A stretch of DNA of 30,060 nucleotides. It comes from CAZLAP01 sp964557715 (GTDB lineage Bacteria > Patescibacteriota > Minisyncoccia > Minisyncoccales > RBG-13-42-11). The position numbers and the translations under genes were made by a program. The notes below the pieces were generated by a model. The model saw only the letters and a list, made by a program, of their open reading frames with translations, searched no databases and was not told where the DNA came from. The stretch spans positions 1 through 30,060 of the forward strand of contig CAZLAP010000044.1 in the NCBI GenBank assembly GCA_964557715.1, written 5' to 3'. The first letter of the stretch is position 1; every line of letters starts with the position of its first letter. Positions 20,712 to 29,246 of the stretch are shown here, piece by piece.

Positions 20712-21425
20712 ATGATAGGAAAAAACAATCAAATGATAATAGCTTTGTCTGTTATTGTTGCCGGCTTGCTGATAGCCGCAGCTATTGTTTTTATTAACCA
20801 AGAAAAAATAAAAGATTTAGCGGAAAATGAAATGTCTGCTGAAGCTGTTGCCGAAAAAGTAATAAATTTTATTAATAAAAGCTTTTCAGATTCAAGAATA
20901 ACAGCTTTTTTGGCCGGAGTTTCAGATGAAGGGAGTTTTTATAAAATTCATATAGGTTTGGAATTTCAAGAAATGGAAGGCGCAGCTGATGAATTTGACG
21001 TTTTTGCTTCAAAAGACGGAAAATTTTTCTTTCCTGAAGCATATGATTTGAATGAAGAATTTGTTTTGCAGGAAGAAGAAGAACTTTCTGAATTGCCTGA
21101 TATTGAAGCAGAAGATTTGGCAGAATTTGTAGAATGTTTGTCGGGAGTTAACTTTGTTATTTACGGAGCTAATTGGTGCGGTTATACCGCCAGCCTGGTA
21201 AATATGCTGGGCGGCTGGGAAGCGGTAGAACCGATTTATGTTGAATGCGTTGAACAGGAAGAGCTTTGCCAAGAAAAGCAGATTGCCGGATATCCGACAA
21301 TTTTGATAAACGGCGAATATTATCAAAAAGCCAGAACGTTTAAAGATTTCTCCGAAGCTACGGGTTGTCCTGTGCCGGCTGGCAGCGAAAATCAGAACAC
21401 GGCAAGCTATTCGGGAGGCTGCTAA
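20712..21425 (+). CDS. Membrane-anchored thioredoxin-like protein with one-cysteine active site
   Basis: A 237-aa protein with an N-terminal membrane helix (residues ~8-28, MIIALSVIVAGLLIAAAIVF), an ~80-residue middle domain of unknown fold, a very acidic linker (LQEEEELSELPDIEAEDLAE), and a C-terminal thioredoxin-like domain. The active-site region is YGANWCGYTASL: Cys156 is present but the second Cys of CxxC is Thr. Cis-proline is in IAGYPTILING. Extra cysteines occur in VECVEQEELC and TGCPVP, and the protein ends SGGC. The layout parallels the protein at 5012. A single-thiol role, or partnering with one of the extra cysteines, is possible. A glutaredoxin gene follows. Confidence 0.7.
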   Translation: MIGKNNQMIIALSVIVAGLLIAAAIVFINQEKIKDLAENEMSAEAVAEKVINFINKSFSDSRITAFLAGVSDEGSFYKIHIGLEFQEMEGAADEFDVFASKDGKFFFPEAYDLNEEFVLQEEEELSELPDIEAEDLAEFVECLSGVNFVIYGANWCGYTASLVNMLGGWEAVEPIYVECVEQEELCQEKQIAGYPTILINGEYYQKARTFKDFSEATGCPVPAGSENQNTASYSGGC

Positions 21426-21444
21426 CAAAAACATAAAACGCAAT

Positions 21445-21678
21445 ATGGTTAAGGTTTATATTACTCCAATTTGCCCCTATTGTTTTACTTTAAAGGAGTT
21501 CTTAAGGGAAAAAAACGTAAGGTTTGAAGAAATAGATGTTTCGCAGGACGAAAAAGCCCGCGATTACATAATAAAAAAAACCGGCAAAATGGAAGTGCCG
21601 GTAGTTGAGATAGGAGATGAGATTGTCTTGGGTTTTGACAAAGAGAAAATCATTAATCTTTTGAACATACATGATTAA
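21445..21678 (+). CDS. Glutaredoxin
   Basis: A 77-aa glutaredoxin/NrdH-type protein with the CPYC active site at Cys10 and Cys13 (ITPICPYCFTLKEFL), the cis-proline in MEVPVVEIGDEIVLGFD, and no membrane segment. It may be reduced by the TrxB encoded at 8971, since glutathione synthesis is often absent in such reduced genomes (inference). Its last 8 bases overlap the GAPDH gene. Confidence 0.88.
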   Translation: MVKVYITPICPYCFTLKEFLREKNVRFEEIDVSQDEKARDYIIKKTGKMEVPVVEIGDEIVLGFDKEKIINLLNIHD

Positions 21679-22681
21679 AATTGCTATCAACGGTTTCGGC
21701 CGCATAGGTCGGCCGGCTTTCAGAAGAATAATTGACAATCATCCTAATCTGGAAGTAGGGGCGATTAATGATTTAACCGAGCCGAAAACCTTGGTTCATT
21801 TGCTGAAATATGATTCTCTTTACGGGATTTATAAAAAAAACGCGGAATTTAACGGAAAAGAGCTTTTGCTTGAGGGCGTTCGGCAGGGAAAAGGAGTGAA
21901 AATTCTGGCTGAAACCGACCCTTCAAAATTACCCTGGAAAGAATTGGGAGTTGATATTGTTTTAGAGTGCACCGGACGTTTTACGGATTATGAAGGAGCT
22001 GCGAAGCATATTGCGGCCGGAGCAAAAAAAGTGATAATTTCCGCTCCCTCAAAATCAGACAAAGTGCCTGCTTTTGTTCCAGGCGTAAATGCCAATGAAT
22101 ATGACGCGCAAAATATTGTTTCTATGGCTTCCTGCACCACCAATTGTCTGGCTCCGGTGGCCAAGATTTTAAACGACAATTTTAAAATTATCAGGGGATT
22201 TATGACGACTTCGCACAGCTATACCAATGACCAGAAAATTTTGGATTTGCCCCATAAAGATTTAAGAAGGGCAAGGGCCGCCGCTTTGAATATTATTCCG
22301 ACCACTACGGGAGCCGCCTCTGCCATAGGCAAGGTGATTCCCGAATTGGCAGGAAAATTGGACGGCATAGCTTTCAGGGTGCCGACGCCAACGGTTTCAA
22401 TTTTAGACTTAATTTGCCAGGTTGAAAAAGAAGTTTCCCCTGAGCAGGTTAATAAGGCTTTTAAAGAGTCTGCCAAGAAAGAACTGAAAGGAATTTTAGG
22501 AGCGGAAGAAGAAGATCTGGTTTCTTCAGACTTCAAAGGCAATCCTTTATCCGCTATTGTTGATTTGCAGCTGACAATGGTAAAAGGAAATTTAATAAAA
22601 GTGGTTGCTTGGTATGACAATGAATGGGCCTACGCCTGCCGTTTAGCGGAATTCGCCGAATACATAGGCAGGAAACAATAA
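21671..22681 (+). CDS. gap: Glyceraldehyde-3-phosphate dehydrogenase
   Basis: Phosphorylating GAPDH of glycolysis (336 aa). The NAD-binding GFGRIGRPAFRR is at the start, followed by GAINDLTEPKTLVHLLKYDS, in which the Asp after the second strand fits NAD rather than NADP. The catalytic Cys155 lies in MASCTTNCLAP and the His in MTTSHSYTNDQ. PTTTGAASAIGKVIPELAGKLDG, FRVPTPTVS and WYDNEWAYACRL are all present. It overlaps the glutaredoxin gene, which could help protect its reactive cysteine (inference). A clear terminator follows. Confidence 0.96.
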   Translation: MIKIAINGFGRIGRPAFRRIIDNHPNLEVGAINDLTEPKTLVHLLKYDSLYGIYKKNAEFNGKELLLEGVRQGKGVKILAETDPSKLPWKELGVDIVLECTGRFTDYEGAAKHIAAGAKKVIISAPSKSDKVPAFVPGVNANEYDAQNIVSMASCTTNCLAPVAKILNDNFKIIRGFMTTSHSYTNDQKILDLPHKDLRRARAAALNIIPTTTGAASAIGKVIPELAGKLDGIAFRVPTPTVSILDLICQVEKEVSPEQVNKAFKESAKKELKGILGAEEEDLVSSDFKGNPLSAIVDLQLTMVKGNLIKVVAWYDNEWAYACRLAEFAEYIGRKQ

Positions 22682-22694
22682 ACGGCTTAAAAGG

Positions 22695-22720
22695 GGTCGC
22701 CAAATTGGCGGCTTTTTGTT
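22695..22720 (+). terminator. Rho-independent terminator after gap
   Basis: CGCCAA (22698-22703) pairs perfectly with TTGGCG (22705-22710), extended by flanking bases, followed by GCTTTTTGTT. The next promoter's -10 box begins inside its T-tract end. Confidence 0.8.
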
Positions 22721-22725
22721 ATAAT
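22717..22725 (+). promoter_or_regulatory. Extended -10 promoter of the acetate/PEP operon
   Basis: TGTTATAAT is an extended -10 with perfect TATAAT at 22720-22725, packed against the preceding terminator. The ATG at 22737 is about 5 bases past the predicted start point, so the transcript is essentially leaderless. Confidence 0.6.
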
Positions 22726-22736
22726 TAATAAACATT

Positions 22737-23300
22737 ATGCAGGTTCCAATAGAAATATCAGCCAGGCATATTCATTTATGCCCGAAAGACTTGGAAATTC
22801 TTTTTGGCAAAGGATATTGCCTGAAAAAGAAAAAAGACTTGACTCAGCCAGGCGAATTTGCGGCCCAAGAAACTTTAGATATTAAAAAAGGAAATAAAGT
22901 TATAAAAAATGTAAGAATAGTGGGACCTTTGCGTTTCAAAACTCAAGTTGAATTATCCGCTACAGATTTTTTCGCTTTGGGCTTAAAAGTATTGATTAAA
23001 AAATCAGGGGATATTGACGGCACTCCGGGCGTTATTCTTTCAGGCCCCAAGGGAAAATTAAAATTAAAAAGAGGCGTAATTGTTCCCTGGCGTCATATTC
23101 ATATCGGTAAAAGAGAAGCGGAAAGAAAAAATCTGAAAAACGGTCAGATTGTTTCCGTAAAAGTAAAAGGGATCAGGTCGGTTATTTTTAATAACGTTAA
23201 AATAAGAACAGGAGACAGTTATAAGCTTTGCTTTCATTTGGATACTGACGAAGGCAATGCAGCCAATATTTCCACAAAAGGAAAAGGAGAGATAATATGA
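22737..23300 (+). CDS. pduL: PduL-type phosphate acyltransferase (phosphotransacetylase)
   Basis: Converts acyl-CoA and phosphate to acyl phosphate; here most likely acetyl-CoA to acetyl phosphate. The 187-aa protein has the two PduL barrels: EISARHIHLCPKDLEILFG, then KKDLTQPGEFAAQETLDI, VRIVGPLRFKTQVELSATD, and later VPWRHIHIGKREAE and FHLDTDEGNAA. The histidines of both RHIH motifs and the last His bind zinc in the family. It lacks an encapsulation peptide, so it is not a microcompartment enzyme. It overlaps acetate kinase by 4 bases (ATGA), which makes acetate formation with ATP the clear role. Confidence 0.93.
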   Translation: MQVPIEISARHIHLCPKDLEILFGKGYCLKKKKDLTQPGEFAAQETLDIKKGNKVIKNVRIVGPLRFKTQVELSATDFFALGLKVLIKKSGDIDGTPGVILSGPKGKLKLKRGVIVPWRHIHIGKREAERKNLKNGQIVSVKVKGIRSVIFNNVKIRTGDSYKLCFHLDTDEGNAANISTKGKGEII

Positions 23301-24319
23301 TTTTAGCTTTAAACTGCGGTTCTCAATCAATAAAATACAAGCTTTTTGAAAATAATTTTCAGTTGGTTAAAGAAAAGGGAAAGATTATTAAAAAAAACAA
23401 AGAATACGATAAAACTTTAAGGGAAGAATTAACAAAGTTAAAAAATTTTGAAGGCAAAATTGAGAAAATTTGCCACAGAGTTGTTCATGGAGCAGACAGG
23501 TTCAGAGATCCCGTAAAAATAACAAAAGCGGTTTTGAGCGATTTGAAAAAATGCAGCAGATTTGCGCCGCTTCATAATCCTTACAATATTTTGGGCATAG
23601 AAATCAGTTCAAAAATATTCCCGCAAGCAAAAGAAATAGCGGTTTTTGACACAGGGTTTTATAAAAATCTTCCGGAAAAAGCTTTTTTATACCCTTTGCC
23701 GGAAAGCCTGAGAAAAAAATACGGTTTCAGGCGTTTCGGATTTCACGGACTCTCCCATGAATATGTTGCCAGAGAGGGAGCAAAAAAAATAAAACGATCA
23801 TTCAACAGGTTAAACATTATCACCTGTCATTTGGGCGGAGGATCTTCTGTAACAGCTATAAAATCAGGCAGGGTTATTGATACGTCTATGGGTTTTACTC
23901 CCTTGGAAGGACTGGTTATGATGACAAGAACAGGGGATATTGACCCGGGCATTTTACTGCAAATAGGCAAAGAAATGTCTTTTAAAAAAACAGATGAAAT
24001 TTTAAACAATTCATCCGGCATAAAGGGAATTTGCGGATTGTCGGAAATGACAGAAGTTTTAAAAGCGGCAAAAAAGGGAAACAAAAAGGCCAAAACAGCT
24101 CTTGATGTTTTTGTTTACCGCCTTCAGAAATACATCGGCTCATATTTCGCGCTTTTGGGCAAATGCGATTTATTGATTTTTACCGGAGCTATTGGCGCAG
24201 GTTCTTCCATAATAAGGGAAATGGTCGTTAAAAATTTAAACATTTTAAGAAAAACTAAAATATTGGCTATAAAGACCGACGAAGAGCTGCAAATAGCCAA
24301 GAAATCAAAAAATTTATGA
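23297..24319 (+). CDS. ackA: Acetate kinase, short form
   Basis: Transfers phosphate from acetyl phosphate to ADP, giving acetate and ATP. The 340-aa protein is ~60 shorter than typical AckA but keeps the ASKHA fold motifs: LALNCGSQSIKYKLF at the start, CHRVVHG, FDTGFYKNLP, RFGFHGLSHEYVA, HLGGGSSVTAI, DTSMGFTPLEGLVMMTRTGD with catalytic Arg and Asp, and FTGAIGAGSS. The C-terminus is trimmed relative to the E. coli enzyme. AAAGGAGAG upstream is a rare Shine-Dalgarno sequence here. It overlaps its neighbours by 4 bases on each side and is the second step of the PduL-AckA pathway. Confidence 0.93.
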   Translation: MILALNCGSQSIKYKLFENNFQLVKEKGKIIKKNKEYDKTLREELTKLKNFEGKIEKICHRVVHGADRFRDPVKITKAVLSDLKKCSRFAPLHNPYNILGIEISSKIFPQAKEIAVFDTGFYKNLPEKAFLYPLPESLRKKYGFRRFGFHGLSHEYVAREGAKKIKRSFNRLNIITCHLGGGSSVTAIKSGRVIDTSMGFTPLEGLVMMTRTGDIDPGILLQIGKEMSFKKTDEILNNSSGIKGICGLSEMTEVLKAAKKGNKKAKTALDVFVYRLQKYIGSYFALLGKCDLLIFTGAIGAGSSIIREMVVKNLNILRKTKILAIKTDEELQIAKKSKNL

Positions 24320-26697
24320 AAAATAGCAAAAAAAATATTCTTTGGTTTAAAGAAGTAGGCAAGAAAGACGTGCCTCTTGTTGGCGGCAAAAACGCTTCTT
24401 TGGGAGAAATGCTCTCTCATTTGCCAAAAAAAGGAATTAATGTTCCTGACGGTTTTGCTTTAACCAGTCAGGCTTATTGGTATTTTTTAAAAGAAAACAA
24501 GCTTGAGAAAAAACTTAAAGAGTTGGTCAAGAATTTAAATTACGGAAATATAAAAAACATTCAGGAAATAGGCAGGGTTACTCGCAGGCTGATTTTAAAC
24601 GGAAAATTTCCCAAAGATTTGGAAAAGGAAATTATTTCAGCCTATAAAAAATTATCAAAAAGTTACGGTGAAAAAAATACGGATGTTGCTGTTCGTTCTT
24701 CGGGCGTAGCGGAAGACGCGCCGACAGATTCTTTTGCCGGCCAATTTGAAACGTTTTTGAATATAAAAGGCGAAAAAGAATTGTTGAAATCGTTAAAAGA
24801 GTGCTTGGCGTCCAGTTTTAACGACAGGGTTATTGTTTATCGCCAGGAAAAGAAAATCTCTCATTTGGATTTTGCTCTTTCTGTCGGCGTTCAAAAAATG
24901 GCCAGGAGCGATTTGGCTTCTTCCGGGATAATGTTCACTTTGGATACGGAAACCGGATTTCCCGACGTTGTTTTGATAAATTCCATTTTCGGAATCGGAG
25001 AAATGATTGTTAAGGGCCAGATAACGCCAGACGAGTTTTACGTTTTCAAACCTACTTTAAAAAAGGGGTTTAAGTCCATTATTTTAAAAAACTTAGGCAA
25101 AAAAGACAAAAAATACATTTATTCCAAGACCGGCGGATTGAAAGAAGTAAAAGTTCCGGAACAGCAGCAATTAAAATTTTCTTTGAATGACGAAGAAATT
25201 TTGAAACTGGCCCGCTGGGCGGTGATTATTGAAAATCATTATCAAAAACCTCAGGATATTGAATGGGCTAAAGACGGAAAAACAGGCGAGCTTTTTATCG
25301 TCCAATCAAGGCCGGAAACCGTTCATACAAAAGAAAGCGGTTTTTATCAGGAGTATGAAATAAAAACCAGCCAAAAGCCTATTTTAACCGGTACAGCCAT
25401 TGGCGACAAAATCGGCCAGGGAAAAGTCAGGGTGATTCCGAGCGTTTCCCACATTTCCAAACTTAAAAAAGGCGAAGTTTTGGTAACCAAAATGACTGAT
25501 CCGGATTGGGTAAGCGTTTTTCCGCTGGCTTCGGCAATTATCACTCAAGAAGGAGGCCGGGCTTGCCATGCAGCCATAGTCAGCCGGGAACTGGGCGTGC
25601 CGGCAATTGTTGGAGTGAAAAACGCAATAAAAATATTAAAAAACGGACAGGAAGTTACTGTGGACTGCACTTCAGGTTTGAACGGCAAAATTTTTTCAGG
25701 CAGAATTTCTTATCAAGTGAAAAAATATGATTTTAAAAAGATTCCCGACTTGAAGACGAAAATAATGATAAACATCGGCGCTCCTGAAATAGCCTTTAAA
25801 ACTTCTTTTTTGCCCAATTCCGGAGTGGGGTTGGCCAGGCAGGAATTTATCATTGCGGAAAAAATAAAAGTTCATCCTTTGGCTCTCTACCATTTTAATA
25901 AAATAAAAGATAAAAAGCTGAAGAAACAAATAAGCGAAATCACCAAAGAACACAAAGACAAAAAAGAATATTTTATTAAAGAATTAGCAGAGGGTATTGC
26001 CCAGATTGCTTCCGCCTTTTTTCCAAAGCCGGTTATTATCAGATTTTCCGATTTAAAAACCAATGAATACAGAACTTTATTGGGCGGAGAGTTTTTTGAG
26101 CCTGAAGAAGAAAATCCTATGTTGGGCTGGCGGGGAGCCTGCCGTTATCTGGATAAAAGTTTCCAGCCGGCTTTCCAAATGGAATGCCAGGCCATTAAAA
26201 GAGCCAGAGACGTTTTCGGGCTTAAAAATATTTCGGTTATGGTGCCTTTTTGCAGAACAGTGGAAGAAGGAAAAAAGGTTTTGGCTCTTATGAAAAAAAA
26301 CGGGCTGGCAAGAGGAAAAGACGGCTTAAAGGCTATTGTTATGTGTGAAATTCCCTCCAACGTGATTTTGGCTGAAGATTTTTTAAAGTTTTTTGACGGA
26401 ATGAGCATCGGTTCAAACGACTTAACCCAGTTGGTTTTGGGCATAGACAGGGATAATGCCAAAATCGCCTATATTTCAGACGAGAGAAACCGGGCTGTTA
26501 AAGAAATGATTAAAAAAGTAATTTCAATTTGCAAAAAAAAGAAAAAGTATATAGGGATTTGCGGTCAAGCGCCGAGCGATTTTCCCGAATTTGCCGAATT
26601 TTTAATGAAAGAAGGCATAGAATCAATTTCTTTAAATCCTGACAGCGTTATAAAAACAATACTGCTAATCGCTAAAAAACAAAAGAAAAAAACATAA
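24316..26697 (+). CDS. ppsA: Phosphoenolpyruvate synthase (pyruvate, water dikinase)
   Basis: Makes phosphoenolpyruvate from pyruvate and ATP, giving AMP and phosphate; in some organisms it can also run towards pyruvate. The 793-aa protein has the ATP-grasp domain first (VGGKNASLGEMLS, VRSSGVAEDAPTDSFAGQFE), then the swivelling phosphohistidine domain with His418 in EGGRACHAAIVSRELGVPA, and the PEP-binding TIM barrel (NPMLGWRGACRY, MVPFCRT, SIGSNDLTQLVLGIDRD, CGQAPSD). The arrangement and length fit PpsA rather than pyruvate, phosphate dikinase. It begins in an ATGA overlap with ackA. The next two genes, a sugar kinase and aldolase, continue the hexose-phosphate route. Confidence 0.94.
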   Translation: MKNSKKNILWFKEVGKKDVPLVGGKNASLGEMLSHLPKKGINVPDGFALTSQAYWYFLKENKLEKKLKELVKNLNYGNIKNIQEIGRVTRRLILNGKFPKDLEKEIISAYKKLSKSYGEKNTDVAVRSSGVAEDAPTDSFAGQFETFLNIKGEKELLKSLKECLASSFNDRVIVYRQEKKISHLDFALSVGVQKMARSDLASSGIMFTLDTETGFPDVVLINSIFGIGEMIVKGQITPDEFYVFKPTLKKGFKSIILKNLGKKDKKYIYSKTGGLKEVKVPEQQQLKFSLNDEEILKLARWAVIIENHYQKPQDIEWAKDGKTGELFIVQSRPETVHTKESGFYQEYEIKTSQKPILTGTAIGDKIGQGKVRVIPSVSHISKLKKGEVLVTKMTDPDWVSVFPLASAIITQEGGRACHAAIVSRELGVPAIVGVKNAIKILKNGQEVTVDCTSGLNGKIFSGRISYQVKKYDFKKIPDLKTKIMINIGAPEIAFKTSFLPNSGVGLARQEFIIAEKIKVHPLALYHFNKIKDKKLKKQISEITKEHKDKKEYFIKELAEGIAQIASAFFPKPVIIRFSDLKTNEYRTLLGGEFFEPEEENPMLGWRGACRYLDKSFQPAFQMECQAIKRARDVFGLKNISVMVPFCRTVEEGKKVLALMKKNGLARGKDGLKAIVMCEIPSNVILAEDFLKFFDGMSIGSNDLTQLVLGIDRDNAKIAYISDERNRAVKEMIKKVISICKKKKKYIGICGQAPSDFPEFAEFLMKEGIESISLNPDSVIKTILLIAKKQKKKT

Positions 26698-26699
26698 CA

Positions 26700-27704
26700 A
26701 TGTTCAATATAATTACTTTCGGCTCAGCCAGCCAGGACATATATGTAAAGTCAAGAAAGTTTCTGATTCTTTCAGGCAGGAATTTTAATACAGGCAAGGG
26801 AATTTGTTTGGCTTTGGGCTCAAAAAATAAAGTTGAGGATGTTTTTTTAAGCTTTGGCGGCGGCGGAACCAACACAGCGGCAACTTTTGTTAATCAAGGA
26901 TTGAAAACAGCCTGGTGCGGGCAGGTTGGCAATGATTATTTTGGCGATTTGGCTGTTGCCGAATTGAAGAAATTAAAAATCAGCGCTGAATTTACCAAAA
27001 AGGCGAAGAATCTGGCTACCAATATTTCCGTCTTTTTGACTTTTCCAGGCAAAGACCGAACAATTTTGATTCATCGAGGAGCTTCCGATGACCTGAAAAA
27101 AGACGATATTCCCTGGCAGAAGATAAAAAAAACAAAATGGTTTTATCTGGCTCCTTTTTCCGGCAAGCTGGCAAGTTTGACCGAAGATTTAGTCAATTTC
27201 GGCTGCAAGTTTAATATTAAAATTGCCTGGAACCCCGGCTACAATCAATTGAGGTTTTCAAAGCTTGTTTTGGCAAGAATTTTAAAGAAAATTGACATTT
27301 TAATTTTAAACCGGCAGGAAGCTTGTTTGTTGGCAAAGATTTCTTCTTATAAGGATGAAAAAGAGATTTTCAGAAAAATCGGCAAAATGACAAAAGGCAT
27401 AATTGTAATGACAAAAGGCCCGCGAGGTGCGGTTGTTTTTGACGGAAAATATACTTATAGTTCGCCAGCTATGCCGGCAAAGCTTGTTGACAGCACCGGA
27501 GCGGGCGATGCTTTCGGTTCGGGTTTTGTTGCCGGTATGATCAAGAAAAACGATATAATTTTTGCCGTTCAGCTGGCCAGCGCGAATTCAGCTTCTTGCA
27601 TAACTGAATGGGGGGCTAAAAAAGGATTGCTGGGAAAAAGCCAAAAATGGAGAAAAATAAAAGTTAAAAAAGAATTGTCTTCTAAAATTAATTATGCTGA
27701 ATAA
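26700..27704 (+). CDS. PfkB/ribokinase-family sugar kinase
   Basis: ATP-dependent kinase of the PfkB family (334 aa). It opens with ITFGSASQDIYV, has the substrate-side glycine motif SFGGGGTNTAATFVNQGL near residue 51, VGNDYFGDLAV, LNRQEACLLA, and the C-terminal signature VDSTGAGDAFGSGFVAGM, whose Asp is the catalytic base. It starts 2 bases after ppsA and overlaps the aldolase gene by 11 bases. Position next to aldolase suggests phosphorylation of a sugar phosphate such as fructose 6-phosphate, which would supply a missing phosphofructokinase; ribokinase, fructokinase or nucleoside kinase roles remain open. Confidence 0.85.
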   Translation: MFNIITFGSASQDIYVKSRKFLILSGRNFNTGKGICLALGSKNKVEDVFLSFGGGGTNTAATFVNQGLKTAWCGQVGNDYFGDLAVAELKKLKISAEFTKKAKNLATNISVFLTFPGKDRTILIHRGASDDLKKDDIPWQKIKKTKWFYLAPFSGKLASLTEDLVNFGCKFNIKIAWNPGYNQLRFSKLVLARILKKIDILILNRQEACLLAKISSYKDEKEIFRKIGKMTKGIIVMTKGPRGAVVFDGKYTYSSPAMPAKLVDSTGAGDAFGSGFVAGMIKKNDIIFAVQLASANSASCITEWGAKKGLLGKSQKWRKIKVKKELSSKINYAE

Positions 27705-28575
27705 AAAAATAAAATATAAAATATTAAAAACAGCTCAACGAAAAAAATGGGCGATCGGGCAGTTCAATGTTTCAAACATTGAAGTTCTGAAGGGCGTGTT
27801 TGCGGCGGCCAAGAAATTGAAAAGCCCAATTATTATCGGTACTTCGGAAGGAGAAAGCAGATTTTTAGGCTTGAGGCAGACGCGCGCTTTAGTCAGTTTG
27901 CTTGAAAAAGAAACCGGGGTTCCGGCAATTCTTAATCTTGACCACGGCAGGACTTTAGATTATATTAAAGAGGCTATACGGGCCGGTTATGACGCAGTTC
28001 ATTTTGACGGCTCTCATTTGCCTATTCTGCAAAACATTGCCTTGGCCAAAAAAGTCGTAAGCTATGCTTCAAGATTCGGAGTGCTGGTGGAGGGAGAAGT
28101 GGGCAAAATTCCAGGCAATTCTAAGATTTTGAAAAAAGCTCTTGAAAGCAAAATAGAGGATTTGACCGATCCTGCTGTTGCTAAAAAGTTTGCAGAAGAA
28201 ACCAAGGTTGATAGTTTGGCTATAAACGTAGGCACGTTTCACGGCATTGCGGCTTCGGGTAGAAACCCTCATATAAACATTGAGCGAATAAAAGAGATTA
28301 AGAGGGTCTTAAAAGAAGAAGTTTTTCTGGTTTTGCACGGAGGTTCGGGTACTCCGGAGAAAGACATTAAAACGGCCGTAAAAAACGGCATTGTCAAGAT
28401 TAATATTAATACCGAGCTGAGAAAATCTTTTACAGCTGCCTTAAAAAAAGCTTTAAAGGAAAAACCAAATGAAATTATTCCTTACAAGTATTTGCCCCGG
28501 GCAATTTCAGCGGTTCAAAAAACGGTTGAAGAAAAAATAAAATTATTCGGAAGCAATAATAAAAACTTATGCTGA
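27694..28575 (+). CDS. fba: Class II fructose-bisphosphate aldolase
   Basis: Zinc-dependent aldolase (293 aa) interconverting fructose 1,6-bisphosphate with dihydroxyacetone phosphate and glyceraldehyde 3-phosphate. It has AIGQFNVSNIEVLKG at the start, the catalytic Asp and zinc His in LNLDHG, AVHFDGSHLP, GEVGKIPG, the second zinc His in NVGTFHGIA, the third in VLHGGSGTP, and the phosphate-binding VKININTELR. The related tagatose-bisphosphate and GatY-type aldolases share these motifs, so substrate is most likely but not certainly fructose bisphosphate. GAPDH upstream takes its product. It overlaps both neighbours. Confidence 0.92.
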   Translation: MLNKKIKYKILKTAQRKKWAIGQFNVSNIEVLKGVFAAAKKLKSPIIIGTSEGESRFLGLRQTRALVSLLEKETGVPAILNLDHGRTLDYIKEAIRAGYDAVHFDGSHLPILQNIALAKKVVSYASRFGVLVEGEVGKIPGNSKILKKALESKIEDLTDPAVAKKFAEETKVDSLAINVGTFHGIAASGRNPHINIERIKEIKRVLKEEVFLVLHGGSGTPEKDIKTAVKNGIVKININTELRKSFTAALKKALKEKPNEIIPYKYLPRAISAVQKTVEEKIKLFGSNNKNLC

Positions 28576-29237
28576 TTCTTAACGCGAAAAAAAGGGAGCT
28601 TTCCGGAAAAAAAGTTAAAAAAATAAGGGAAAAAGGAATTGTTCCGGCAATTTTGTACGGGCCGAAAATAAAAAACCTGCCTTTGGAGGTTGACTTAAAA
28701 GAATTTGAAAAGGTTTATCAAGAGACCGGAGAAAGCTCATTGATTCAGCTGGAGATTGACAGTAAGAAATTTTTGGTTTTGATTCATGCGGTTGAAATAG
28801 AAGCTATTTCTCAAAAGCCGATTCATATTGATTTTTACCAGCCAAGGCTGGATGAAGAAATTACAGCCACCGTGCCTTTAGTATTTGAAGGCGAAGCGCC
28901 GGCAGTAAAAAACTTGGGAGGCACTTTGCTGAAAAACATTCACGAATTGGAAGTAAAGGCTTTGCCTCATAATCTTCCTCATGAAATCAAAGTGGATATA
29001 AGCAAACTGGAAACTTTTGAAGAAAATATCTTGGTTAAAAACTTGATTATTCCCAAAGAAGTGAAAATTCTGAAAGAGCCTGAAGAGACAGTTGCTTTTG
29101 TTGCAGAACCTGAAAAAGTGGAAGAAGAGTTGGAAAAACCGGTTGAGGAAAAGGTTGAAGAAGTGGAGAAGGTGGAGGAGAAGAAAGAGAGCGAATCTGA
29201 GGCTGATGCTGAAGCGAACAAAGAAGAAAAAAAATAA
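28569..29237 (+). CDS. rplY: Ribosomal protein bL25, CTC form
   Basis: Binds 5S rRNA in the large ribosomal subunit. The 222-aa protein is the long CTC form: an N-terminal L25 domain (LNAKKRELSGKKVKKIREKG, VPAILYGP, HIDFYQP) and a C-terminal TL5-like beta domain (VPLVFEGEAPAVKNLGGTLL, then LPHEIKVDISKLE, and KEPEETVAFV). A ~45-residue tail made almost only of Glu, Lys and Val is appended from about residue 177. Its start overlaps the aldolase gene by 7 bases, so translation-related and carbon genes share a transcript. Confidence 0.93.
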   Translation: MLILNAKKRELSGKKVKKIREKGIVPAILYGPKIKNLPLEVDLKEFEKVYQETGESSLIQLEIDSKKFLVLIHAVEIEAISQKPIHIDFYQPRLDEEITATVPLVFEGEAPAVKNLGGTLLKNIHELEVKALPHNLPHEIKVDISKLETFEENILVKNLIIPKEVKILKEPEETVAFVAEPEKVEEELEKPVEEKVEEVEKVEEKKESESEADAEANKEEKK

Positions 29238-29246
29238 TTTTGCAGG

